Source of the DNA: Albidovulum litorale
GTDB lineage: Bacteria > Pseudomonadota > Alphaproteobacteria > Rhodobacterales > Rhodobacteraceae
Length of the DNA: 64,000 bases
Assembly: GCF_025751495.1 (NCBI RefSeq)
Contig: NZ_JAOWKZ010000004.1
Coordinates: 434,001 to 498,000 of the forward strand
Direction of reading: 5' to 3'
Shown: positions 37,262-46,342 of the stretch, one piece after another
How the letters are laid out: each line of letters starts with the position of its first letter
How positions within the stretch are numbered: the stretch's first letter is position 1
Made by a program: the position numbers and the translations under genes
Notes under the pieces: generated by a model
The model's database searches: none
What the model was told of the DNA's origin: nothing
Seen by the model: the letters and a program-made list of their open reading frames with translations, nothing else

Positions 37262-37750
37262 ATGCGAATGCCTCGACTTCTTGCGGCCTGCGTGATTGCC
37301 GCGCCCATCGCAATTCCAACTCACTCAATGGCCGGGGAGGCCACAATGACCGATACACAAGTCACCGATTTCGTCTCGCGCTTTGAAACCGTCTTGAATG
37401 GGCACGACCTGACCGGGTCGGCGGACCTGTTCACCGCCGATTTCGTCGATCATGCACCCTGGCCCGGCCAGAGCCCGGATGCGGCGGGCTTCGCCGCAGG
37501 CCTCGGAGAGATGATCGCGGCCTTTCCCGACCTGCGCGTCGATGTGCAGCGCACGGTGGCCGAAGGCGACATGCTGACGACCCATTTCTTCCTCAGCGGA
37601 TCGCAACTTGGTGAGTTCATGGGGTCCCCGGCAAGCGGCAAGACCTTCAATGTCGAGGCGATCGACATCCTCCGGATGCGGGATGGCCGGATTGTGGAGC
37701 ATTGGGGCGTCATCGACGCGGCCGCAATGGCGGAACAGCTTGGTCTCTGA
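37262..37750 (+). CDS. Exported SnoaL-like (ester cyclase) protein
   Basis: A 162-residue NTF2-fold protein with an N-terminal signal peptide (PRLLAACVIAAPIAIPTHSMAG). The SnoaL-like core has LFTADFVDHAPW, FPDLRVDVQRTVAEGD, FMGSPASGKTFNVEAIDILR and IVEHWGVID. The His/Asp pattern resembles ester cyclase family members. The start at 37262 has AAAAGGAG upstream; an in-frame ATG lies at 37214. It probably shares regulation with the divergent LysR gene. Substrate unknown; export is unusual for this fold. Confidence 0.75.
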   Translation: MRMPRLLAACVIAAPIAIPTHSMAGEATMTDTQVTDFVSRFETVLNGHDLTGSADLFTADFVDHAPWPGQSPDAAGFAAGLGEMIAAFPDLRVDVQRTVAEGDMLTTHFFLSGSQLGEFMGSPASGKTFNVEAIDILRMRDGRIVEHWGVIDAAAMAEQLGL

Positions 37751-37881
37751 GCTCTTGTTCCTGCGGATCAGCCCCCTCGCGTCCCGAATGTGCCGCGAGG
37801 GGGCAAGCGACCTTTCCTGGGTCACCGATCATCGAAAGACGTTTGACCGAGCCAGATCCTTCGGAAGAATTGCTGCGACGA

Positions 37882-38571
37882 TCATGCGGGAGGCGCAGCC
37901 GACCGTCCCGATGGAGATGCGCAACTCACGATCGCGGGCGCCTTGCGGATCAACGAGCGGTCTGTCAGCGCCGCAACCATGAACAGCGCGAAATCCGTGC
38001 GCCGTGTCCGGTTCGACGCAAGAACCGCGTCTCCCACATGTTCCGACCAAACCGGCAGTCCCTCGCTCGGGCCTTCCTCCAGATCGCTGCCGCGCACAAC
38101 GGTCCAGTCGCGGTCCGAGGCAAAGATGGTGTCGCAGGCGCGGACCTGGTCGGAAATGTCGGCGAAGCGGAAGAGACGCATCAGCGGCGCGACAATGCCA
38201 AGCATCAGGCGGAAGCCGAGCGAGTAGCGGTCCTTGCCGTCGCGCGTGATGTGCCAGCCGCAGGAAAAGGCCAGCCGCGCGCCGGGCTCCGCGAGATCGA
38301 GCGCGGCCTCGGCGGTCTTGGTCGCATAACCGCTGACGCCCCAGGGGACCAGCACCACGAGCACGCCGTCGCAGCCCTTTACCGCATCGGCGACGACGGT
38401 CCTGTCGTCCGTGCGGCCGGGGAAGACCCTGATGCGGTCTTTCCACGGGCCGAGCTTGCCAACGCTTTCCGGTCGGCAGACGCCCTGCACCTCGTAACCG
38501 CGCGCCAACGCGTGTTCGACCATATAGCGGCCGAGCTTGCCAGAAATGCCGAGAATGCAGACCCGTTTCAA
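37882..38571 (-). CDS. NAD(P)H-binding NmrA-like protein, TTG start
   Basis: A 229-residue Rossmann-fold protein of the NmrA/atypical SDR type. The cofactor motif GISGKLG is at residues 8-14, straight after strand VCIL. GCDGVLVVLVPWGVSG, DWTVVRGSDLEEGP and SLIRKAPAIVS follow the usual strand order. The best start is a TTG at 38571, preceded by GAAGGAA at correct spacing; the upstream ATG at 38631 would add a basic extension unlike the family. It lies in the block between ptsP and lysC, downstream of lysC's terminator. Confidence 0.7.
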   Translation of the reverse strand: MKRVCILGISGKLGRYMVEHALARGYEVQGVCRPESVGKLGPWKDRIRVFPGRTDDRTVVADAVKGCDGVLVVLVPWGVSGYATKTAEAALDLAEPGARLAFSCGWHITRDGKDRYSLGFRLMLGIVAPLMRLFRFADISDQVRACDTIFASDRDWTVVRGSDLEEGPSEGLPVWSEHVGDAVLASNRTRRTDFALFMVAALTDRSLIRKAPAIVSCASPSGRSAAPPA

Positions 38572-38656
38572 TGATGTTCCTTCGCCATACCTCCCGGCGA
38601 AGCGAGCTCGGCCGGCGCAGTGCATGAGCATTCGCGGGCAAGCCTAGAGATGTAAT

Positions 38657-38677
38657 CCGGCCGGTGCAAACGGCCGG
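38657..38677 (-). terminator. Hairpin directly after lysC
   Basis: CCGGCCG-7 bases-CGGCCGG abuts the lysC stop on the minus strand. The stem is seven base pairs, and the sequence beyond (ATTACATC) has only a weak T content, so terminator activity is tentative. Confidence 0.35.
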
Positions 38678-39934
38678 TCAGGCTTTTTCCAGCTCGAACG
38701 CGTCGTGAAGGGCCTGAACAGCGAGTTCCATGTATTTCCGGTCGATCAGGACGGAGACCTTGATCTCGGATGTCGCGATGACCTTGATGTTGATGTTCTC
38801 GGCGGCCAGCGCCTTAAACATCTTCGAGGCGACGCCGGATTGCGAGCGCATGCCGATGCCGACGACGGAAACCTTGGCGACCTCGGTATCGACCGCAAGA
38901 TCGTCATAGGCGATGGTGCCTGCGGCGCGGGCGTCTTCCATCGCCTTTTTGGCGCGGGCGACCTGATTGGTGGGGCAGGAGAAGGTCATGTCGGTCACCG
39001 CCATCGTGTGACCCTCATAGTCCTTCTCGGAAATGTTCTGGACGATCATGTCCACATTGATCCCGGCCTCGGCCAGCGGGCCGAAGATCGCGGCGGCGAT
39101 GCCGGGGCGGTCCTCGACCGTCACCAGCGTGATCTTGGCTTCGTCGCGGCTGTAGGCGACGCCAGAAACGGCTTTTGATTCCACGATATCCTCCTCGTCG
39201 CAGACCAGGGTTCCGGAGTTGTCGTCAGTATCCTCAAAGCTCGACAAGACGCGCAGGCGCACCTTGAAGCGCATGGCAAGTTCGACCGATCGGGTTTGCA
39301 GGACCTTGGCGCCGAGCGAGGCCAGTTCCAGCATCTCTTCGAATGCAATCTTTTCCAGCTTGCGGGCTTTCGAGGTGATGCGGGGATCGGTCGTATAGAT
39401 CCCGTCCACATCGGTATAGATGTCGCAGCGTTCCGCGCCGAAGGCGGCGGCGAAGGCGACGGCGGTGGTATCCGAACCGCCGCGTCCGAGCGTGGTGATG
39501 CGCCCCTCTTCCGAGACGCCCTGAAAGCCCGCGACCACGGCGACCTTGAAGCCCTCGGCGAATTTCGCGTCGATGTTTTCGCGCGGGATGGAGACGAAGC
39601 GGGCGGCCGAATGGGCAGAGGTCGTATTGATCGGCACCTGCCAGCCCTGCCAGCTGCGGGCTGGCACGCCCATTTCCTGCAGGCGGAGCGCCATGAGGCC
39701 GGCGGTCACATTCTCGCCGCTCGCCACCACGGCGTCGTATTCGCGTGCGTCATAAAGATGCGAGGTTTCCTCGACCCAGCCCACAAGCTCATTGGTCTTG
39801 CCGGACATGGCCGAGACGATCACGATCACGTCATAGCCGCGCTCGACCTCGCGTTTGACCTTTTCGGCGGCATTGGCGATGCGGTCGAGATCGGCCACCG
39901 AGGTGCCGCCGAATTTCATCACGAGAAGCGGCAT
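38678..39934 (-). CDS. lysC: Aspartate kinase
   Basis: A 418-residue kinase that phosphorylates aspartate at the start of the lysine, threonine and methionine pathways. The N-terminal kinase domain has VMKFGGTSVAD and GRGGSDTTAVAFAAA. Two C-terminal ACT domains carry feedback control (VEDRPGIAAAIFGPLAEAGINVD and KVSVVGIGMRSQSGVASKMF). Usually it neighbours ptsP in alphaproteobacteria; here that link is broken by the genes at 36249-38571. Confidence 0.96.
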   Translation of the reverse strand: MPLLVMKFGGTSVADLDRIANAAEKVKREVERGYDVIVIVSAMSGKTNELVGWVEETSHLYDAREYDAVVASGENVTAGLMALRLQEMGVPARSWQGWQVPINTTSAHSAARFVSIPRENIDAKFAEGFKVAVVAGFQGVSEEGRITTLGRGGSDTTAVAFAAAFGAERCDIYTDVDGIYTTDPRITSKARKLEKIAFEEMLELASLGAKVLQTRSVELAMRFKVRLRVLSSFEDTDDNSGTLVCDEEDIVESKAVSGVAYSRDEAKITLVTVEDRPGIAAAIFGPLAEAGINVDMIVQNISEKDYEGHTMAVTDMTFSCPTNQVARAKKAMEDARAAGTIAYDDLAVDTEVAKVSVVGIGMRSQSGVASKMFKALAAENINIKVIATSEIKVSVLIDRKYMELAVQALHDAFELEKA

Positions 39935-40019
39935 TCCGGCCCCCCTGTCGCGCCCGAGTCAAAGTCCGGCGCTTCTTATTCGGGCAGGGGGGCGAGGGCA
40001 AGGGGCGATGGTTGTCCCG

Positions 40020-40394
40020 CTACACTTCGGCCAAAGTCAAGTCGTCGGCCACGAGGCAGCAATGGCTGACACGCCAGCCATCGGGGCCGCGCCGCAGAAT
40101 ACTCAGTGATTTTCCATCGCCCGTCATGTCGCCTTCGGAATAAGTCACGAGGCACCAGCCGGTGTCGCCTTCGCAGCCCGCCTCGATCACGGTCAGGGTC
40201 TTGCCGTTGCCGCCATCGCCGGTCCAGTCCCGGTGCAGCTCCTCGATGGCGGCCCGCCCCCGGGCCTCGGGCGCATAGGGCGAGAGAAGCCGGGCATCAT
40301 CGGTGAAGCAGTCCGCGCAGCCCGCCGCGTCACCGGCGCGATAGGCCGATGCCATGCGGTCAAACAGGGCCTGCGCTTCGTCCTGAAATGCCAT
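40020..40394 (-). CDS. DUF4440/SnoaL-like NTF2-fold protein
   Basis: A 124-residue NTF2-like protein. The pattern is AYRAGDAAGCADCFTDDARLLSP, GRAAIEELHRDW, VTYSEGDMTGDGKSLSILRRGPDGW. Such proteins bind or transform small ligands in a cone-shaped cavity; the specific role is unknown. It is 85 bp upstream of lysC on the same strand and 26 bp downstream of the SDR gene. Confidence 0.75.
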   Translation of the reverse strand: MAFQDEAQALFDRMASAYRAGDAAGCADCFTDDARLLSPYAPEARGRAAIEELHRDWTGDGGNGKTLTVIEAGCEGDTGWCLVTYSEGDMTGDGKSLSILRRGPDGWRVSHCCLVADDLTLAEV

Positions 40395-40420
40395 GCTTCA
40401 CCGTCCTTTGCCCCAAGGTT

Positions 40421-41062
40421 TCAGAACGGGATAGCACGGCCTGCGTAATCTTCGAAACAGCCGGTCGTGGCCGGGCTCAGCGCATCGAACCGGGCCATGA
40501 GACCGCTGGCCGAGGTTTCCATGTCGATATCGGCGCCCGAACCGCCCATATCCGTGCGGACCCAGCCCGGATGGTAGATACCGACGGCGATGCCGTCGGG
40601 TTTCAGGTCCACGGCCAGATTGCGGCCGAGATTGAGCGCCGCGGCCTTTGAGGCGCGGTAGATGTAGCTGCCGCCGGGCGCGCGGGTATCGGAGGCCATG
40701 ATGGAAGAGAGGATGGCGATCCTGCCCTTTGCAGTGCGCAGGTTTGGCAGCAATGCCTGCACGGTCAGAAACACCCCCGTGACATTGGCTGCGAAGGTGG
40801 CGGCCCACATGTCCGCAGAATAGCCCGAAGGCAGGGGCTGCCCCTTGTCGAGATAGACCCCGGCATTGCAGATGAGAAGGTCGAGCGGTGCGGGTCCGAC
40901 CGCATCGGCCATCGCGCGCACGGAATCCGGATCGGTGACATCCAGCGGCAGGAGCCCGCCAGTCTTGCGCGCCGTTCCCGTGACCGCGTCGCCCCGCGCG
41001 CTGTAGGCATCGAAAAGCGCCCGTCCGATCCCCCGGTTCGCGCCGGTGATGAGAATACGCAT
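40421..41062 (-). CDS. SDR-family oxidoreductase
   Basis: A 213-residue short-chain dehydrogenase. The cofactor motif GANRGIG is at residues 7-13, and ICNAGVYLDKG and YIYRASKAA (catalytic YxxxK) are present. It resembles C-factor/CsgA-like or sepiapterin-like SDRs that reduce small carbonyls. The start at 41062 has GGAGGCGACC upstream. A repeat copy lies just upstream of this start. Confidence 0.83.
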   Translation of the reverse strand: MRILITGANRGIGRALFDAYSARGDAVTGTARKTGGLLPLDVTDPDSVRAMADAVGPAPLDLLICNAGVYLDKGQPLPSGYSADMWAATFAANVTGVFLTVQALLPNLRTAKGRIAILSSIMASDTRAPGGSYIYRASKAAALNLGRNLAVDLKPDGIAVGIYHPGWVRTDMGGSGADIDMETSASGLMARFDALSPATTGCFEDYAGRAIPF

Positions 41063-41071
41063 GGTCGCCTC

Positions 41072-41110
41072 CACTTTCTGTCGGAAAATACTCTCGGGGG
41101 TGAGCCCCGG
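41072..41110. repeat. Interspersed repeat copy C
   Basis: CACTTTCTGTCGGAAAATAC then TCTCGGGGGTGAGCCCC. It lies between the SDR start and the DUF1178 stop. It matches copy D (inverted) over the core CACTTTCTGTC-GAAAATACTC. Confidence 0.65.
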
Positions 41111-41149
41111 ACATTATCCGGGGCGAGGGGGCAGACGGCCCCCTTGCTA

Positions 41150-41584
41150 TCAGTTCGCCTTGCGTGCGGGCAGGAAGGGCAGGGGTGCGACCGGGATGCC
41201 ATCCTCGATCAGGCTTTTCGCCTCTTCGATCCGCGCCTCGCCATAGATCGACCGCTCGGGCGCGTCGCCTTCATGCATAGCGCGGGCCTCGGCGGCGAAG
41301 TTCAGACCGACATAATCGGAATTCGCCTCGATCTGGCGGCGCATCTGGGCGACGGCCTCTTCCATCTTGTTGGCGGGTTTCGTGAGCGAGGGGGCCTTGG
41401 GCTTCGCTGCCTTGCGGGCGGGCCGGACCGACGGCGCCATCAGCGTCTTGGTTACCTTTTCAGACCCGCAGACCGCACAGGCCACATGCCCGGCCGCGTG
41501 GAGCCGGTCAAAGGCCTCGGCCGACTGGAACCAGCTTTCAAAGCCATGCCCGTCGGCGCAGTTGAGCGTGTAGCGGATCATCAT
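41150..41584 (-). CDS. DUF1178 family protein
   Basis: A 144-residue protein of the DUF1178 family. The N terminus has a Cys pair region MIRYTLNCADGHGFESWF and a later CAVCGS, likely a zinc ribbon. The middle is Lys/Ala/Pro-rich, and the C-terminal helix pattern is GVARAMHEGDAPERSIYGEA-like with the family's EGD..ERSIYGEA motif. Function unknown. ATG at 41581 is equally possible as the start. It precedes the SDR gene and is preceded by the Nudix gene, all leftward. Confidence 0.88.
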   Translation of the reverse strand: MMIRYTLNCADGHGFESWFQSAEAFDRLHAAGHVACAVCGSEKVTKTLMAPSVRPARKAAKPKAPSLTKPANKMEEAVAQMRRQIEANSDYVGLNFAAEARAMHEGDAPERSIYGEARIEEAKSLIEDGIPVAPLPFLPARKAN

Positions 41585-41631
41585 TCCACCCTACAGAATC
41601 ATCGCTCTATGTGGTCAGTTTGCAGGAAAAA

Positions 41632-42159
41632 TCAAGCTTTTCCGGGGCGCGGGCAATTCAATTTCGCCGGATTGAAGCTGGCCAGAATATCCTGCAATTC
41701 GGGTTCATCGACGCGGGCTGCGGCCTTTTTCGGTGAGAACCATTTGCGCTTGCGCTGGCCCTTTTCGGGGAAGTCGGAGACGAGCCGGTCCACTTCCATC
41801 GGAAAGACAGAGACGACGACGGGTTGCTTTGAGCCATCATCCATCGCCTTGTCATAGGTGAAAAGCCCCGCACAGTCGGGGCAGAGGTAGCCCTTGGCCC
41901 CGGCTTCCTCGAAGGCCTCGATCTCGGCCGCCTCGGCGTCGGTCTTGCCCTTCATCGGCCAGCCCTTCGGGATCACCCAGCGCCCGGTGTCGCGGCTGGT
42001 GATCAGAAGGATCCTTGCGCCTTCCTTTTTCGTCACCTTGTAACAAAGCGCGGCGAATTGGGTTGCGGCCTTGCCCGAGGCTTGGGTCGTGTCGTCGAGT
42101 TCTTTCATGGACTGCCCGGGGCCTGTTCGCTCCCCGGTCCCTTTGTCGAAACCTGCCAT
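41632..42159 (-). CDS. Nudix hydrolase (DIPP-type)
   Basis: A 175-residue Nudix protein. The box lies in VIPKGWPMKGKTDAEAA and IEAFEEAGAKG, where the catalytic EExxEE core is IEAFEEAG. The canonical Arg is replaced by Ile and the first Glu of the box by Lys, as is common in this alphaproteobacterial group resembling diphosphoinositol or diadenosine polyphosphate hydrolases. The substrate is not known. It lies between DUF1178 and threonine dehydratase genes, all leftward. Confidence 0.85.
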   Translation of the reverse strand: MAGFDKGTGERTGPGQSMKELDDTTQASGKAATQFAALCYKVTKKEGARILLITSRDTGRWVIPKGWPMKGKTDAEAAEIEAFEEAGAKGYLCPDCAGLFTYDKAMDDGSKQPVVVSVFPMEVDRLVSDFPEKGQRKRKWFSPKKAAARVDEPELQDILASFNPAKLNCPRPGKA

Positions 42160-42222
42160 ACATTCCCATTCTGTCGAGGGAACTGGGCCAAAATTAGCAT
42201 GGAAAGCGGCAATATGCCAGTT

Positions 42223-43194
42223 TCAGGGAGAGGGGGTTGCTCCAGAGAGGGCCGAGGCGAATTTCGCGCTGTCGATATTGCCGCCCGAAAGGATGAGGCC
42301 TACCCGCTTTCCGGCCATGCGGTCGCGTTCGGACATGAGCGCCGCGAGACCGGCCGCGCCCGCGCCCTCGGCCACGTTGTGGGTGTCGGCGAAGTAGGAG
42401 CGGACGGCCTCGGCGATCCCATCCTCGCTGACCGTGACGATCCGCGCGGCACCGGGCCCGTAGATGGCAAGCGCCTCGGCCACTGGAACGCGCACCGCCA
42501 TGCCATCGGCAAAGGTCGCGGCCGAGTTGGTGGCGACCGGGCGGCCCGCTTCGACGGAAAGCTTCGCGCCGGGGGCAGTCTCGGCCACGACACCGATCAC
42601 CTCGGTCGCGAGCCCCAGCGCGTCGCGCGCCGCGATCACCCCGCAGATGCCTGACCCGCAGCCGATGGGCACATAGACCACGTCGAGCGGCGGGGCGGCG
42701 CGGAAGAATTCCAGCCCATAGGTCGCGACGCCGCGTACAAGTTCGCGGTGGAAGGGCGGCACGGGAAAGAGGCCCTCAGACGTGGCGACCCGCATCGCCT
42801 CGTCTTTTGCCGCGTCGAAATCCGCGCCGAATTCGCGCAGGTCGGCACCGAAGGCCCGCATCGCCGTGTTCTTTTCGACCGAGTTGCCGTGGGGCGCGTA
42901 AACCACGGCCCGCAGCCCGGCCCTGGTCGCGGCCCGCGCCTGCGCTTGCCCATGATTGCCGCGCGTCGCGGTAATGATGCCGGGGCAATCGGGATGCGTG
43001 CGTCTCAGCCAGTCGATGAAGGTGATCGCGCCGCGAACCTTGAATGCGCCGATGGGACCGTGGTTTTCATGCTTGACCCAGACCTCGGCCCCGGTCCGCG
43101 CCGCGAGTTGTGGCCATGCATATTGCGGCGTAGGCGCCATGTGGCGGTGGACAAGATCCGCTGCGGCGTCGAGGTCTGCTAGGGTGAATTGCAT
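42223..43194 (-). CDS. PLP-dependent threonine/serine dehydratase
   Basis: A 323-residue fold-type II PLP enzyme that deaminates threonine or serine to the 2-oxo acid. The PLP lysine is in PIGAFKVRGA (near residue 52), the substrate loop is TRGNHGQ, and the phosphate loop GCGSGICG binds PLP. It lacks the C-terminal ACT domain, so it is a catabolic-type or single-domain dehydratase rather than biosynthetic IlvA. Its start overlaps the waaA stop by 16 bp. Confidence 0.88.
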   Translation of the reverse strand: MQFTLADLDAAADLVHRHMAPTPQYAWPQLAARTGAEVWVKHENHGPIGAFKVRGAITFIDWLRRTHPDCPGIITATRGNHGQAQARAATRAGLRAVVYAPHGNSVEKNTAMRAFGADLREFGADFDAAKDEAMRVATSEGLFPVPPFHRELVRGVATYGLEFFRAAPPLDVVYVPIGCGSGICGVIAARDALGLATEVIGVVAETAPGAKLSVEAGRPVATNSAATFADGMAVRVPVAEALAIYGPGAARIVTVSEDGIAEAVRSYFADTHNVAEGAGAAGLAALMSERDRMAGKRVGLILSGGNIDSAKFASALSGATPSP

Positions 43195-44504
43195 GGCGCC
43201 TCCGGCCAGTTCGCGATGTCCGGCAGGCCGGTGGCGCGGGCGAGTTCGATGTAGAAGTGATCTAGGCCGTTTGTCGTTGCCAGCCCTGCCAGAGCCTCGG
43301 TCGCGCGGCGGGTAAGATGGGCCTGTTTGCCGGGGTCGGCGAGGCTCAGGATGGCCGTCGTGAGGTCCTCCGCCGTCTTCACCTCGACCGACCCGCCCGC
43401 CTGTCGCAACGCGTCATAGGCCGGCGCGGAATTCGACGTATGCGGCCCATGCAGCATCGCCGATCCATGGGCGGCGGGTTCGAAGGGCGTGTGGCCGCCG
43501 TGATCGACGAGTGAGCCACCGACGAGGGTCATGCCTGCGGCGGCGTACCAGAGGTCCATCTCGCCCATCGTGTCGGCATGGTAGATGACCGTCGCGGATG
43601 CTGGCGCGTCACCCCGCGACCGGGTTGCGTGAGAGAGGCCCGTCGCGGTGATCAGGCGCTCCACCTGATCCCGGCGGCGGGGATGGCGGGGGGCGAGGAT
43701 GAGGCGCAGGTCAGGACGTTCGGCATGGGCTTTGGCAAAGGCCGTGAGCGCGACTTCCTCCTCGCCTTCGTGGGTCGAGGCAGCCAGAAGCGTCATGGCG
43801 CGGGGAAAGGGCAGGCTAGTCTCGGCATTTGCGGCCTTCGCGGCGGATTTCAGATTGGTGACGGGACCGATGCGGTCGGGCCGGAGGCCGAGCGTGCGGA
43901 ACCGCGCCTCGGAGGCCGCGTCTTGCGCCGAGAGAAAACGGATGCTTTCCATGACCTGTCGGGCGAGGTCGGGAACCCGACCCCAGTTCCGGGCGCTGCT
44001 GGCCGACATGCGGGCGCCAATGACGAAGACCGGGATGCCGCGTTCGGCGCAGGCGGTGAGCCGTTCGGGCCAGAGCTCGTTCTCGACGACGACAAGCGCG
44101 GCGGGGTGCATCGTGTCGAGGAAGCGGTGCACGGGGCCGGGCATGTCGAGAGGTGCGAGGATCGCGTCGAGCCCCCAGCTTTTTGCAAGCGTCCGGGCCG
44201 TCTCGCTGTTCGTGGTGACGAGCAGGCGCAGGCCCGGCGCGCGGGATTGCAGCGTGTCGATCACCGAGCGGGCCGAGGTCAGTTCGCCATTCGATGCGGC
44301 ATGGAGCCAGAGGAGCGGCCCGCTCCCTTCGCGCGCGGTCAGTCGACCCATCCGCTCGGTATACACGTCACCCCGTGCCGAGACGGTCAGCCTGAGCGCA
44401 TAGGCGGAAAACAGGATCCGGGCGAGGAGGCGGTAGAAAAACAAGGCGCTATCGGGACGGTTGCGGTTGGCGGCGACCAGACCAGAACGGGCGTGCCGAG
44501 GCAA
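43179..44504 (-). CDS. waaA: 3-deoxy-D-manno-octulosonic acid transferase
   Basis: A 441-residue membrane-anchored glycosyltransferase that adds KDO to lipid A in LPS synthesis. The N-terminal segment ARILFSAYALRL anchors it. Then LWLHAASNGELTSARSVI, LLVTTNSETARTL, VVVENELWPERL and the C-terminal VGGSLVDHGGHTPFEPAAHG are the family's donor-site motifs. LpxK, often adjacent, is not seen. The start at 44504 is plausible by length, with an upstream repeat separating it from hutU. Confidence 0.93.
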   Translation of the reverse strand: MPRHARSGLVAANRNRPDSALFFYRLLARILFSAYALRLTVSARGDVYTERMGRLTAREGSGPLLWLHAASNGELTSARSVIDTLQSRAPGLRLLVTTNSETARTLAKSWGLDAILAPLDMPGPVHRFLDTMHPAALVVVENELWPERLTACAERGIPVFVIGARMSASSARNWGRVPDLARQVMESIRFLSAQDAASEARFRTLGLRPDRIGPVTNLKSAAKAANAETSLPFPRAMTLLAASTHEGEEEVALTAFAKAHAERPDLRLILAPRHPRRRDQVERLITATGLSHATRSRGDAPASATVIYHADTMGEMDLWYAAAGMTLVGGSLVDHGGHTPFEPAAHGSAMLHGPHTSNSAPAYDALRQAGGSVEVKTAEDLTTAILSLADPGKQAHLTRRATEALAGLATTNGLDHFYIELARATGLPDIANWPEAPCNSP

Positions 44505-44580
44505 GGGGGAGGGGCATGGAGACGGCCTCGCCGAACCTCAACGGCGATAAGGTCGGGTTTCGCCCCGGCTTGCGCCGGGG

Positions 44581-44641
44581 CGACCCGCCGGGGGCGTTGC
44601 CCCCCGGACCCCCAGAGTATTTTCGGACAGAAAGTGAAAGG
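44581..44641. repeat. Interspersed repeat copy D (inverted relative to C)
   Basis: On the minus strand it reads CCCTTTCACTTTCTGTCCGA, then AAATACTCTGGGGGTCCGGG and CAACGCCCCCGGCGGGTCG; the GGGGGC-GTTG-CCCCC part can fold. It lies just downstream of the hutU stop and next to GCCCCGGC-rich inverted sequence (44566-44583). Confidence 0.7.
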
Positions 44642-44643
44642 GA

Positions 44644-46332
44644 TCAGTTTCCGAGGATTGTCGGGAGTTTGAGCCCGTGTTCCTTCGCGCAGTCCTTCGC
44701 GATGTCATAGCCCGCATCGGCATGGCGCCAGACGCCGGAAGCTGGGTCGTTCCAGAGCACGCGTTCGAGGCGGTTGGCGGCCTCTGGCGTGCCATCGGCG
44801 ACGATGACGACGCCGGAATGCTGGCTGAACCCCATGCCGACGCCGCCACCGTGATGGAGGCTGACCCAGGTAGCGCCGGATGCGGTGTTGACGAGCGCGT
44901 TCAGGAGCGGCCAGTCGGAGACAGCGTCGGAGCCGTCTTTCATCGCTTCCGTCTCGCGGTTGGGGCTCGCGACGGAGCCGCTGTCGAGGTGGTCGCGGCC
45001 GATCACGATGGGGGCCTTCAGTTCGCCTGACGCCACCATCTCGTTGAACATCAACCCGGCGCGGTGCCGGTCGCCGAGGCCGATCCAGCAGATGCGGGCG
45101 GGCAGGCCCTGAAAGGCGATGCGTTCGGCGGCCATGTCGAGCCAGCGGTGGAGATGGGTGTTCTCGGGGAACAGCTTCTTCATTGCCGCGTCGGTCTTGG
45201 CGATGTCCTCCGAGTCGCCCGAGAGCGCGCACCAGCGGAAGGGGCCGATGCCCTTACAGAAGAGGGGCCGGATATAGGCGGGCACGAAACCGGGGAAGGC
45301 AAAAGCGTTCTCCAACCCCTCCTCCTTCGCGACCTGGCGAATGTTGTTGCCGTAGTCGACGGTGGGCACGCCCGCCTCGTGGAATTCGACCATGGCGGCG
45401 ACATGGCGCTTCATCGAGGCGCGGGCCTCGCGTTCCACGCGTTTCGGATCGCTTTCCTGTGCGGCGCGCCATTCGGCGACGGTCCAGCCCAGGGGCAGGT
45501 AGCCGTGAACCGGGTCATGGGCCGAGGTCTGGTCGGTGACGATATCGGGGCGCGGACCGCCCTGTTTCATGCGGGCGGCGAGTTCCGGCACGATCTCGGC
45601 CGCGTTGCCGAGTAGGCCCACGGACTTCGCCTCGCCCGCCTTCGTCCATTTGTCGATCAGCGCAAGGGCGTCGTCAAGGGTGCGCGCCTTTTCGTCGAGG
45701 TATTTCGTGCGCAGACGGAAGTCGATCCGGGTTTCGTCGCATTCCACGGCAAGGCAGGAGGCGCCGGCGAAGACGGCGGCCAATGGCTGCGCCCCGCCCA
45801 TGCCGCCAAGGCCTGCGGTGAGGATCCACTTGCCTTTCAGGTCGCCACCATAGTGCTGGCGGCCGGCCTCGGCGAAGGTTTCATAGGTGCCCTGAACGAT
45901 GCCTTGCGTGCCGATATAGATCCACGATCCGGCCGTCATCTGGCCGTACATCATCAGACCCTTGCGGTCGAGTTCGTTGAAATGCTCCCAGGTGGCCCAA
46001 TGCGGCACGAGGTTCGAGTTGGCGATGAGCACGCGCGGCGCGTCGGCATGGGTTTTTACCACGGCGACAGGGCGGCCGGACTGGACCAGCAGGGTTTCGT
46101 CGGCCTCAAGGGTCTTCAGGCTCGCGACGATGCGATCGAAATCGCCCCAAGAGCGCGCGGCGCGGCCGATGCCGCCATAGACGACAAGCTCATGCGGGTT
46201 CTCGGCGACATCCGGGTGCAAGTTGTTCATCAGCATCCGGAGGGGGGCCTCCGTCAGCCAGCTTTTGGCGTTCAGTTCAGTCCCGGTGGGCGGGAAGACG
46301 TCGCGTGTGTTCTTGCGGTCGAGGTCGAGCAT
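44644..46332 (-). CDS. hutU: Urocanate hydratase
   Basis: A 562-residue NAD-dependent enzyme converting urocanate to 4-imidazolone-5-propionate, the second step of histidine breakdown. Family features: N-terminal [57 protein letters not shown] (NAD site), and [18 protein letters not shown] near the C terminus. It is the last of four leftward hut genes (hutI, hutH, hutG, hutU) with 10 bp to hutG. A repeat follows the stop. Confidence 0.97.
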   Translation of the reverse strand: MLDLDRKNTRDVFPPTGTELNAKSWLTEAPLRMLMNNLHPDVAENPHELVVYGGIGRAARSWGDFDRIVASLKTLEADETLLVQSGRPVAVVKTHADAPRVLIANSNLVPHWATWEHFNELDRKGLMMYGQMTAGSWIYIGTQGIVQGTYETFAEAGRQHYGGDLKGKWILTAGLGGMGGAQPLAAVFAGASCLAVECDETRIDFRLRTKYLDEKARTLDDALALIDKWTKAGEAKSVGLLGNAAEIVPELAARMKQGGPRPDIVTDQTSAHDPVHGYLPLGWTVAEWRAAQESDPKRVEREARASMKRHVAAMVEFHEAGVPTVDYGNNIRQVAKEEGLENAFAFPGFVPAYIRPLFCKGIGPFRWCALSGDSEDIAKTDAAMKKLFPENTHLHRWLDMAAERIAFQGLPARICWIGLGDRHRAGLMFNEMVASGELKAPIVIGRDHLDSGSVASPNRETEAMKDGSDAVSDWPLLNALVNTASGATWVSLHHGGGVGMGFSQHSGVVIVADGTPEAANRLERVLWNDPASGVWRHADAGYDIAKDCAKEHGLKLPTILGN

Positions 46333-46342
46333 GTGGCCTCCT

